A stretch of 64,000 nt of DNA, taken from positions 62,001-126,000 of the forward strand of contig DASTWZ010000047.1 in the NCBI GenBank assembly GCA_035765635.1, read 5' to 3'. The notes beneath the pieces were generated by a model, which was not told where the DNA came from, ran no database searches, and saw nothing but the letters and a program-made list of their open reading frames with translations. The stretch is from EW11 sp035765635 (GTDB lineage Bacteria; Verrucomicrobiota; Verrucomicrobiia; Opitutales; Opitutaceae). Positions 49,860 through 57,723 of the stretch are shown one piece after another (within the stretch, counting starts at the first letter, position 1; the number at the start of each line of letters is the position of its first letter). The position numbers were made by a program, and so were the translations under genes.

Positions 49860-52800
49860 TCACTCGCCGCGCTCTGGCGGCGTGAATCCTCGGCGCAGGG
49901 TGTTTTCGCTGATCACTCGGGTGACGATGAAATTCCGCAGGTAACTGCGACCGCCGGCCTTGGTCCCGCCGCCGCTCATGCGATATCCGCCAAATGGATG
50001 CCGCTCGACCAGGGCTCCGGTGATGCCGCGGTTCAGATAGATGTTTCCCGCTTCGAGTTCGCGACGCGCGCGCTCCAGAGTGCTCGGGCTGCGCGAGAAA
50101 ACGCCCGCCGTCAGGGCATACTCGCTGTCGTTCGCCCAGGCGAAAGCCTGATTCAAATCGCGCGCCGTCATCACGGCGAGGACTGGCCCAAAAATTTCCG
50201 TCTGCGCCAGAAATGATCCCGGCGTCACGTTCGTGAAAATCGTCGGTGGCACGAAATAACCGCCACGGCTCGCCAACCCCGGAGGCAACTGCGCCTGAAA
50301 CGCCAGGCGCGCCTCCGCTTTCCCGCGCTCGATCGCTTCGAGGATCTTGTTCTGCGCATCGGCGTCGATCACCGGCCCGACGATTGTCGCGGCTTCGCGC
50401 GGGTCGCCGATGCGGAGCGATTCCGCCGCGGCGACGAGCCGTTCGACAAATGCGTCCGAGATGTCGGCGTGCACGATCAGGCGCGACAACGCCGAACATT
50501 TTTGCCCGGCGAATCCAAAAGCTGAATACAGCACCGCCGGAATCGCTTCATCCCAATCCGCGTCGGCATCGACGATCAGGCAGTTTTTCCCACCCATTTC
50601 GCAGACCGCATGTTTCAACATTTTCTGCCCCGGCTGCGTTCGCCCGGCCGCGGCCCAGATCTTCAGGCCTACTTCGCGCGAGCCAGTGAAGGCGATGGTG
50701 TCGACCCCGGCGTGCTCGACGAGATAAGCGCCGACGTCCTCTCCAAAACCCATGATCAAGTTCGCGACGCCGGCGGGCAGCCCGGCCTCCGTGAGAATCT
50801 CGACGAAGGCGCTGGCGATGATCGATGTTTGCTCAGCTGGCTTGATTACGACGGCGTTGCCGGTCACCAGCGCGGCAACCGTCATCCCACAGAGAATCGC
50901 CAAGGGGAAATTCCACGGCGCAATCACCACGGCGACGCCGCGCGGCTTCGCGATCTCAACGTTGTGTTCACCCGGCGTCGGTTGCGTGGCCTGGGGGCGA
51001 CCAAGTTCGAGCGCTTCCTGAGCGTAGTAACGGCAGAAGTCGATCGCCTCGCTGATGTCCGCGTCGGCTTCGATCCAAGGTTTTCCGGCTTCGACGATTT
51101 CCATCGCGGAGAGCATGAAACGTCGCGCTTCGAGCAGATCGGCCACGCGTTCGAGCCAGGCCGCGCGCTCCTCCTGCCCGCGTTTTTCCCAGGCCGGCTG
51201 CGCGCGCCTCGCCGCTTGCACCGCCGCTTCCGCATCGAAGACGGTGGCGCGCACCCAGCGGCCAACCCATTCCGAGGGCTGCGCAGGATTGACCGACGCG
51301 ACGAGTTCGCGGCTGTCAGCAACGGGTTTTCCATCGATGATAAGCGGGCAGTCTATCGGAATCCGCACCGCCAGTGTGGCCAGCGCGGCTTCGAGCTTTT
51401 CGCGCGGCTCCGCTCGCGAAAAATCCGAATTGGGGGCGTTGCGGAAAACGTGAGCGTCCGCGGACGGCGCGCCGCGCGAATCAGCTGATTCTCGCTCGGG
51501 TGGCAGGCTCGCTGCCGATGGAGTTTCGCGCTTGGCTCCCGCGGCGCCCAGTTTGCCGACCGGATTGGCCAACAACTCCGTCGGTCCCGCCTCGCCGAGG
51601 TTTCGCGCCCGAAGAAAACTTTCGTTGCTCGTGTTTTCGAGGAGCCGCCTCACGAGATACGCCATGCCGGGGAGAAGTTCGCCGATGGGGCAGTATTCAC
51701 GAACTCGATACCCGGCGCCGAGCAGCGCCGTTTTCAGGTCGTCGGCCATTCCGTACAGCGCCTGGAATTCGAAACTTCGCGGAACCAGCTCGAGGTTCTT
51801 CGCCTCGACGATCGCTCTGGCGCAACTCCGCACGTTATGAGTGGCAAACGCGGCCGCGACGATGTCGTGCGCTTCGAGCAAAACCCGGGTGAGTTTTTCG
51901 AAGTTGGCGTCGGTCTCCGCTTTTTGCGACCAGACCGGCACGGGCCAGTTGCGCTGTTGCGCCATGACGTATTCGTAATCCCAATACGCACCCTTGACCA
52001 GGCGCACGGTGATCGGCCGGCGTCGGCCTCGCGCCCAAGCGATGAGCGAGTGGAGATCCGCTTCGGTGTCCCGCAGATAGGCTTGCAGGGCGATACCTGC
52101 CGCCGGCGCTTCGGCAAATTCGTCCTCCTCCAAAATCGAGCGGAAGAGCTGCAGCGTCACATCCTTCAGGCGATAGCTCTCCATGTCGAAATTGACCAGC
52201 GCGCCGACATCGCTTGCGCGGCAAAGAATGGGACGGAGCCGCTCCTTCAGCTTCTGCACGGAGCCCGCCGGATCCGTGGGATTCAGCTCCGGAGAAAGCG
52301 CGGAAATTTTCACCGACAGATTCACGCGCGGCAAAACGCCCTGGGCGTTCTGGTCGCTGAATCCGGTCTCCGGCATTTCCGCGAACGTCGCGGCTGCGGT
52401 ATTCAGAATCTGGATATTTCGATCGAGAAAAGCGCTGGCTTCCGCCTCGCTCACCACGGTTTCGCCGAGCAAATCGATGCTCGTGGCCAGGCCGCGCGCT
52501 GCGTTCGCACGAAGACGTTTCACCAAATCCTCCGGGGTGACGCCCGCGACGAATTCGCGCGCCATCGAAGCGACTTGCGCCGTCACGGCTTTTGCGACGA
52601 CGCCGGGCGCCAGCTTCGAGGCGAGCATGCCAACCTTCAGCGCGGGGTGCAGCGCGACGTCGCGCTGGCCGAGGTACTCCTGCAGGTGCCGCGCGACCTC
52701 CGCGGGGGATTGCAGGCTCGGCAGGACGTCGACGAAACGAAAGAGCTGCGCCTTGAACACGGGGTCGCGCATCGACCATTCCATCAGGCGCCCGTAGGCG

Positions 52801-52949
52801 CCGCGTTTCGAGAAGAGCGCCGGCGTCGGCGCATTGAGCATGCGTGCCAACAGATCGCCCGCGATGTCGTGGAGGGCGGCTTCCGTCAAAGGATCGTCCG
52901 GGAGAAAATTCCTCTCGTGTGTCGACGCGCTCGTTGAAGGAACAATCAT
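49860..52949 (-). CDS. putA: PutA, proline dehydrogenase / glutamate-semialdehyde dehydrogenase
   Basis: 1029-residue bifunctional enzyme that converts proline to glutamate in two steps. The N-terminal proline dehydrogenase barrel has VRLVKGAYWDYEYVMAQQ and AFATHNVRSCA. The C-terminal aldehyde dehydrogenase has VVIAPWNFPLAILCGMT, the Glu motif CEMGGKN and catalytic Cys in GFAGQKCSALSR. No N-terminal ribbon-helix-helix DNA-binding domain is present, so it is not a self-repressing PutA. An Ala/Ser-rich insert (ETPSAASLPPERESADSRGA) lies between the domains. The upstream in-frame ATG at 53045 lies in a repeat; ATG 52949 was chosen. Confidence 0.95.
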   Translation of the reverse strand: MIVPSTSASTHERNFLPDDPLTEAALHDIAGDLLARMLNAPTPALFSKRGAYGRLMEWSMRDPVFKAQLFRFVDVLPSLQSPAEVARHLQEYLGQRDVALHPALKVGMLASKLAPGVVAKAVTAQVASMAREFVAGVTPEDLVKRLRANAARGLATSIDLLGETVVSEAEASAFLDRNIQILNTAAATFAEMPETGFSDQNAQGVLPRVNLSVKISALSPELNPTDPAGSVQKLKERLRPILCRASDVGALVNFDMESYRLKDVTLQLFRSILEEDEFAEAPAAGIALQAYLRDTEADLHSLIAWARGRRRPITVRLVKGAYWDYEYVMAQQRNWPVPVWSQKAETDANFEKLTRVLLEAHDIVAAAFATHNVRSCARAIVEAKNLELVPRSFEFQALYGMADDLKTALLGAGYRVREYCPIGELLPGMAYLVRRLLENTSNESFLRARNLGEAGPTELLANPVGKLGAAGAKRETPSAASLPPERESADSRGAPSADAHVFRNAPNSDFSRAEPREKLEAALATLAVRIPIDCPLIIDGKPVADSRELVASVNPAQPSEWVGRWVRATVFDAEAAVQAARRAQPAWEKRGQEERAAWLERVADLLEARRFMLSAMEIVEAGKPWIEADADISEAIDFCRYYAQEALELGRPQATQPTPGEHNVEIAKPRGVAVVIAPWNFPLAILCGMTVAALVTGNAVVIKPAEQTSIIASAFVEILTEAGLPAGVANLIMGFGEDVGAYLVEHAGVDTIAFTGSREVGLKIWAAAGRTQPGQKMLKHAVCEMGGKNCLIVDADADWDEAIPAVLYSAFGFAGQKCSALSRLIVHADISDAFVERLVAAAESLRIGDPREAATIVGPVIDADAQNKILEAIERGKAEARLAFQAQLPPGLASRGGYFVPPTIFTNVTPGSFLAQTEIFGPVLAVMTARDLNQAFAWANDSEYALTAGVFSRSPSTLERARRELEAGNIYLNRGITGALVERHPFGGYRMSGGGTKAGGRSYLRNFIVTRVISENTLRRGFTPPERGE

Positions 52950-53021
52950 CCACCCAACGTAGCGCGGAAACGTTGAAAGCAAAATCGTCCCGCGCAGGGC
53001 CGCGTGGCGTTGGTGAGATGA

Positions 53022-53172
53022 TCGCCCATGAATCACACAAAGCACACGAATTCAGAAAATCATTTCCCACGGAAGGCACGGGAGCAGAATGGTTTTATTC
53101 GGCGTCGTCGGAGTATTCCGTGGGAAATATTCAGTGGTTCAATTTCGTGTGCTTCGTGTGATTCTTGGGCGA
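53022..53172. repeat. Nested double-palindrome repeat, copy R7
   Basis: Outer arms GCCCATGAATCACACAAAGC and TGTGCTTCGTGTGATTCTTG; inner arms TTTCCCACGGAAGGCACGGG and GTATTCCGTGGGAAA. It lies between the divergent putA and purE genes and supplies a false putA start at 53045. Confidence 0.88.
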
Positions 53173-53240
53173 CATTCCTTCGGGCTTCGTTTTCTCCTCG
53201 GGCTTGACCGCCGGCCGGGCCGAGTCAGTCACTTCTAGCC

Positions 53241-53726
53241 ATGGCAACTCCGCTTGTTGGCATCATCATGGGCAGCACTTCGGATTGGGCGACGATGGAG
53301 CACGCCGCGGCGACGCTCGATTTGCTCGGCGTGGCGTACGAGAAGAACGTCGTCAGCGCGCACCGCACGCCGGACAAGATGTATGACTACGCGAAGTCGG
53401 CGGAGCAGCGCGGATTGAAAGTGATCATCGCCGGAGCTGGCGGCGCCGCGCATCTGCCGGGCATGACCGCTTCGATGACGAGCTTGCCGGTGTTGGGCGT
53501 GCCGGTGGAGTCGCACAGTTTGAAAGGCATGGATTCGCTGCTCTCGATCGTGCAGATGCCGGGCGGGATTCCTGTCGCGACCTTCGCGATCGGAAAACCC
53601 GGCGCGATCAACGCCGCGCTTTTCGCCGCCGCCATCGTGGCGCACGCCGACGAAAAAGTGAAAGCCGCCCTGAAGAAATTCCGCGCCGACCAGACCGCGA
53701 AGGTCAACGAAGCGAAGCTGCCGTAG
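53241..53726 (+). CDS. purE: PurE, N5-carboxyaminoimidazole ribonucleotide mutase
   Basis: 161 residues. PurE converts N5-CAIR to CAIR in purine synthesis. Conserved segments are GIIMGSTSDWATMEHAAATL, VSAHRTPDKMYDYA (catalytic His), IIAGAGGAAHLPGMTASMTS and GMDSLLSIVQMPGGIPVATF. It is class I by length and by pairing with purK downstream. The purK start follows after repeat R8. Confidence 0.96.
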   Translation: MATPLVGIIMGSTSDWATMEHAAATLDLLGVAYEKNVVSAHRTPDKMYDYAKSAEQRGLKVIIAGAGGAAHLPGMTASMTSLPVLGVPVESHSLKGMDSLLSIVQMPGGIPVATFAIGKPGAINAALFAAAIVAHADEKVKAALKKFRADQTAKVNEAKLP

Positions 53727-53886
53727 TTTTCTTCCCACGAATCACGAACGACACGAAATCCATTTCCTGATTTTTCCCACGGAATGTACGGAAGACACGA
53801 AATGAAGACCCTCCCTTTCCGTGCCATCCGTGTATTCCGTGGGAAAATGGTATTCTGATTTCGTGAGGTTCGTGTGATTCGTGGGC
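53727..53886. repeat. Nested double-palindrome repeat, copy R8
   Basis: Outer arms TTCCCACGAATCACGAACGA and GTGTGATTCGTGGGCAAA; inner arms TTTTCCCACGGAATGTACGG and CCGTGTATTCCGTGGGAAAA. It begins within a few bases of the purE stop and separates purE from purK in the same operon. Confidence 0.9.
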
Positions 53887-53938
53887 AAAAACCTGGCTTG
53901 TTTCCGCCGTGGGGCTGGGCGTGAATCTTCGGTTTCTC

Positions 53939-55078
53939 ATGCTAGCTCCTGGAAAGACGATAGGCGTACTCGGTGGTGGTCAGCTTGGCCGCATGTTTGC
54001 TCATGCGGCGGAACGGCTTGGTTATCGCGTGCACATTTACGAGCCGGCGGAGGATTCGCCGGCCGGTGAAGTCGCCGCGCGCGAAATCAACGCGCCCTAC
54101 ACCGACCGCGAGGCGCTCAAGCACTTCGTCAAAGGGTGCGACGTCGTGACCTACGAGTTCGAAAACATTCCGGTCGAACCGCTCTGGGATGTCGAAAAGA
54201 TCGCCAACCTCCAACCGCATTGGAGTGTTCTCGAAGTTTGCCAGAATCGGATGCGGGAAAAAAACTGGCTGCGCAAAAACGGGTTTCCGCACGTGCCGTT
54301 CACCGAAGTGGAAGCGGGCGATGATTTGCATGCGGGCATTCGCCGCATTGGCCCGCCGTGCGTCGTGAAGACCGCGGATTTTGGCTACGACGGCAAAGGC
54401 CAGATCAAGGTCACTGACGCCGCGTCAGCCGACAAAGCCGTGGCGGCATTCACGAAGCAGCGCGCTGTCGTCGAGAAATTCATCGATTTCAAATGCGAGC
54501 TGTCGGTCATCGTCGCGCGCACTGCCCGCGGCGAAGTGCGCACATTTCCCGTCGCGGAAAACATTCACACGAAGCACATCCTCGATTTCTCGATCGTGCC
54601 GGCGCGCATTTCCGAATCGATCCGCGTCGAAGTGGAAAATCTGGGCCGGGCGATCGCGGAGAAGATGGAGTTGGTGGGGCTGCTCGCGGTGGAAATTTTT
54701 CTCACCGATCGTGGCGAGGTGTTGGTCAACGAACTCGCTCCGCGTCCGCACAACTCGGGGCACTACACGATGGACGCGTGCGTCACCTCGCAATTCGAGC
54801 AGCACGTGCGCGCGGTCTGCGGTCTGCCTCTCGGCGACGTGACGCTGAAGTCGCCCGCCGTGATGGTGAATATTCTGGGCGACGCGTGGAAGTGGCAGGA
54901 TGGCCGGCTCGTCGGCGACCCGCATTGGAACGTTCTCCTCGAAGCGCCGCGCACGAACCTGCATCTCTACGGAAAACGTGAGCCGAGGATCGGCCGAAAG
55001 ATGGGACATTTCACCGTCGCTGCCGAATCTCCCGACGCAGCGCTGGAAACCGCCCGCCGCCTGAAAGCGAAGTTGTAG
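53939..55078 (+). CDS. purK: PurK, N5-carboxyaminoimidazole ribonucleotide synthase
   Basis: 379-residue ATP-grasp enzyme making N5-CAIR from AIR, ATP and bicarbonate. The start IGVLGGGQLGRMFAHAAERL, the ATP-grasp stretch VVKTADFGYDGKGQIKV and ELAPRPHNSGHYTMDACVTS + QFEQHVRA are diagnostic. ATG 53939 is preferred over 53909 because the family starts right at the GGGQLGRM motif. Partner of purE, 53 bp after repeat R8. Confidence 0.95.
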   Translation: MLAPGKTIGVLGGGQLGRMFAHAAERLGYRVHIYEPAEDSPAGEVAAREINAPYTDREALKHFVKGCDVVTYEFENIPVEPLWDVEKIANLQPHWSVLEVCQNRMREKNWLRKNGFPHVPFTEVEAGDDLHAGIRRIGPPCVVKTADFGYDGKGQIKVTDAASADKAVAAFTKQRAVVEKFIDFKCELSVIVARTARGEVRTFPVAENIHTKHILDFSIVPARISESIRVEVENLGRAIAEKMELVGLLAVEIFLTDRGEVLVNELAPRPHNSGHYTMDACVTSQFEQHVRAVCGLPLGDVTLKSPAVMVNILGDAWKWQDGRLVGDPHWNVLLEAPRTNLHLYGKREPRIGRKMGHFTVAAESPDAALETARRLKAKL

Positions 55079-55098
55079 GGCAAGAGATAGAGATAACG

Positions 55099-55300
55099 CC
55101 CTGCGGTCGACGGCGCTCCCGACGGTGAGAACAACGGAGATCCTGCGGGGCGCCTGACGGTGCGTCCACGGGAGAGCCCTGCGGAACTCCCGACGGTGCG
55201 AACAGCGGAGACCCTGCGGAGTTCCCGACGGTGTGAACAACGGAGCGTCCAACGGAGCCACCAGTGAAGAGCCTAACGGGGCGACTAGCGGAGCGCCCAA
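55099..55300. repeat. Degenerate ~35-bp tandem repeat after purK
   Basis: Four to six imperfect units with the pattern CCTGCGGxxTTCCCGACGG + TGxGAACAxCGGAG (starts near 55099, 55141, 55177 and 55212), decaying to ACGGAGCGxCC units near 55244-55300. The minus-strand reading gives proline/Ala-rich peptide repeats but no recognisable protein. Confidence 0.75.
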
Positions 55301-55301
55301 C

Positions 55302-55626
55302 GGAGCGCCGGCCTCCCGGCCGGCCAACCCTTTTAATGCGGCGCAGCCGCGCACTCGACTGCGCGAGAAGTAAAAAGCGGCTCGCGTTCGCGAGCTGCCT
55401 AAAGAATGCCGGCGAGGACGCCAGCGCTCCCAGTCGCAAGCGTGCTTCCCTCGCATTTTTGTTTGCGCTCCCAGTGCCTCCTGCGCCTTGGAAAGGCGCA
55501 CTCCGGCGGCCGAGCGTCTCGCCGACTGCCGGGATATCGGCCGAGTGTCGGCGTCTCGGCGATGTCGGCACGGCGAGCGCAATCAACACGCTTGCGACTG
55601 GGAGCGCTGGCGTCCTCGCCGGCATT
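55302..55626. repeat. Composite repeat with module D2, perfect 40-bp inverted ends
   Basis: Begins with the GGAGCGCCGGCCTCCCGGCC core and CAACCCTTTTAATGCGGCGC shared with 19049. D2 has exact 40-bp inverted arms at 55405-55444 and 55587-55626 (starting AATGCCGGCGAGGACGCCAG). The loop holds GCGCCTTGGAAAGGCGC and the GCCGAGTGTCGGCGTCTCGG stretch of the family. The last 59 bp before mocA contain only an ACAGTCCGCGCC...GGCGCGGACGG hairpin. Confidence 0.9.
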
Positions 55627-55685
55627 TCTCCCCTACAGTCCGCGCCACAGGCGCGGACGGACTCGATTGGCAAAAGAGCGCCCCG

Positions 55686-56369
55686 TCACCGCGGAGGCGG
55701 CGCTCGAAACCCCTGCCGCCCTTCGAGAAATCTCTGCACTTCCTCGGGCGTATCTAAATCCACCGCGAGCTCGGGTCGCTCGACCGCGACCACGCGGTCA
55801 GCGTGACGCCGCAGAATTTTCTGCGCTCCTTCTGCCACATCCAGCGCGAGCAACTCAGGAAAATAAGCCCGCGGAAAAAAAGCCGGCGCGCCGATCACTC
55901 CGCCATAACGCGCCGCCGCTAACGTTCCTCGAATCCCAACGCCCTCGCCCCTGTTACCGCCGACCTCGACCTCCACCCCGACCCCGCCCGCGGCATCCGC
56001 AATCGCGTCGATCGCCTCCGCGGACAAATTGGGCTGGTCCGCCAGGAGAACAATCGCGCCGACCAGCGACGCGGAGTACATATCCAAGGTTTGGATACCG
56101 AGCCGAATCGATGAACCGATCCCGTCGGCCCAGCTTTTGTTCACGGCAAACAGCAGCGGCAACTTCGCCAGGTCCATCTGGATCAGCGGCGCGGCGTTGC
56201 CCAACACCACCACGACGGGCCACGCTTTCGACGCCAGCGCGGCATTCGCGGCGCGACGCGCCAGCGACACACCTTCGATCGGCAGCAGTTGCTTCGGCCG
56301 GCCCATGCGCGTCGAGCCCCCGGCTGCGAGAATCACCGCCCCGAACGAATGCACCGTCGCCTCAGCCAT
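55686..56369 (-). CDS. MocA/MobA-like molybdenum cofactor nucleotidyltransferase
   Basis: 227 residues with FGAVILAAGGSTRMGRPKQL at the N-terminus (NTP-binding loop of MobA/MocA), IVLLADQPNLSAEAID and a C-terminal VDLDTPEEVQRFL, the pattern of MocA-type cytidylyltransferases that make MCD for molybdenum hydroxylases. Its start overlaps the xdhC stop by 8 bp, which agrees with a joint role in cofactor maturation. The frame extends to 56522 inside xdhC; ATG 56369 puts the NTP-binding loop in the normal place. No hydroxylase structural genes are in the window. Confidence 0.88.
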   Translation of the reverse strand: MAEATVHSFGAVILAAGGSTRMGRPKQLLPIEGVSLARRAANAALASKAWPVVVVLGNAAPLIQMDLAKLPLLFAVNKSWADGIGSSIRLGIQTLDMYSASLVGAIVLLADQPNLSAEAIDAIADAAGGVGVEVEVGGNRGEGVGIRGTLAAARYGGVIGAPAFFPRAYFPELLALDVAEGAQKILRRHADRVVAVERPELAVDLDTPEEVQRFLEGRQGFRAPPPR

Positions 56370-57579
56370 GGATCGGGCGCGTGCGTTCGCGCAGAGGACG
56401 GCCATCGCGCTTGTTGAGCGATGCCTCGATTTCCGCGATAATCGACAACGCCACTTGCTCCGGCGAAGTGGATCCAAGATCGAGGCCCACCGGCGCGCGC
56501 AGGCGTGCGCGCATCGCCGCATCGATGGTCAAGCCCTGGGCCTCGAGATCGCCGAGAATCTTTTCCGCACGCTTTTTGGGTCCCAACAAACCCACGTACG
56601 GCGCGCGCGATCGAAGCACTGCGGAGAGAAGAGGAACATCATAACGGTAGTGATGAGTCATGACCACGGCCGCGGACCAGCGGTCAATCGACGACACATC
56701 CGGAAATTCCGTCCGATACAAGACGACTTCGTCCGCCGATGGAAAACGTTCCTGCGTGGCAAACGCCGGTCGTGGATCAAACACCCGAACGATCCAGCCG
56801 AGTTCTTTCGCAACCCGGCAGAGCGGCTGGGCGTCGTCACCCGCGCCGAAGATATTCAGACAAAACGGCGGCGGCAGGTACTCGAATAAAACTTGCACGC
56901 GCTCTGCGCCGATTGTCGTGCTGGCGTACTGGTTCGCCTGCGCCTCCAGCGTCCGCTTCGCCAAGCTCTCGGGCGAAAATTGCGAATTGCCGCCGCCTCC
57001 GATTGCGAGACGCGGACTGACTTCGTTAGTTGCAGTGTTGTCATTCGCAGCAACCTCCGGTGCAGCAACCAATGTTTCGACGCCCTGCAAGGCCTCGCTG
57101 AATATCGTTCCGCTTTCCGAGTACAAACCCACAGCGCGAGCCACCGAGGAAGCTTCGTCGCCGAAAGCCGTCGCGAGCACCGCCGCCTGGCGCGCACGCC
57201 AGAGACTTTTCAACTCGGCAAAATGTAGCGGAACTCCGGATACACGTTCCAACGTCAGATGAACGATGCCGTGGCACCCGAGACCGACTCCCCAGACCAG
57301 ATCGTTTTCATCCGTCGTGTCGTAGACGACCACTTGTGGTTTGCCCGTCTCGTACACTGTCTTCGCTTTCAGCAGCAAATCCTCCTCGAGACAGCCGCCG
57401 CTGATCGATCCGATGCGTGGTTCGTCTGGCCGCCAGTAGAGTCGTGCGCCGACACGCCGGTAGGAAGAGCCTTCCGTTTTCACCAGCGTCGCGAGCACGG
57501 CATCGCGTCCGAGGTTGTTTTCTGCCGCGCGAAGAATGTTTTGGAGTTCCTTCAAGCCACGATATTTCCCACGAATCAC
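56362..57579 (-). CDS. xdhC: XdhC/CoxI-family molybdenum hydroxylase maturation protein
   Basis: 405 residues. N-terminal XdhC_CoxI domain (AVLATLVKTEGSSYRRVGAR, RIGSISGGCLEEDLLLKAK) and C-terminal Rossmann-type XdhC_C domain (FCLNIFGAGDDAQPLCRVAK, MTHHYRYDVPLLSAVLRSRA). XdhC binds and sulfurates the molybdenum cofactor before insertion. The first eight codons (MIRGKYRG) come from repeat R9, so a TTG at 57555 (LKELQNIL) may be the original start. The mocA-like gene overlaps its end. Confidence 0.88.
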   Translation of the reverse strand: MIRGKYRGLKELQNILRAAENNLGRDAVLATLVKTEGSSYRRVGARLYWRPDEPRIGSISGGCLEEDLLLKAKTVYETGKPQVVVYDTTDENDLVWGVGLGCHGIVHLTLERVSGVPLHFAELKSLWRARQAAVLATAFGDEASSVARAVGLYSESGTIFSEALQGVETLVAAPEVAANDNTATNEVSPRLAIGGGGNSQFSPESLAKRTLEAQANQYASTTIGAERVQVLFEYLPPPFCLNIFGAGDDAQPLCRVAKELGWIVRVFDPRPAFATQERFPSADEVVLYRTEFPDVSSIDRWSAAVVMTHHYRYDVPLLSAVLRSRAPYVGLLGPKKRAEKILGDLEAQGLTIDAAMRARLRAPVGLDLGSTSPEQVALSIIAEIEASLNKRDGRPLRERTRPIHG

Positions 57580-57723
57580 ACGAAGGACACAAAATCAGAA
57601 TACCAATTTCCCCACGGAATACACGGACGTCACGGAAAGGGAGGATTTTTGTTCCGTGTTTTCGGTGTATTCCGTGGCAAAAATGGTTCGGTCATTTCGT
57701 GGTTTTCGTGTGATTCGTGGGCA
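57565..57723. repeat. Nested double-palindrome repeat, copy R9, reaching into both flanking genes
   Basis: Outer arms TTTCCCACGAATCACACGAA and TTCGTGTGATTCGTGGGC; inner arms TTTCCCCACGGAATACACGG and GGTGTATTCCGTGGCAAAAA. Its right half encodes the last 31 residues and stop of the GH20-like protein, and its left end gives the annotated xdhC start. Confidence 0.92.

Noticed and set aside
53022..53172. Possible CRISPR array, because CACGAA-type motifs recur
   Set aside because: Copies are dispersed between genes, arranged as inverted pairs, and not separated by constant-length spacers; no cas genes are present.
54425..55582. Minus-strand ORF with Ala/Pro/Leu repeats over purK and the tandem array
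   Set aside because: The N-terminal part is translated repeat DNA and the rest is purK antisense.
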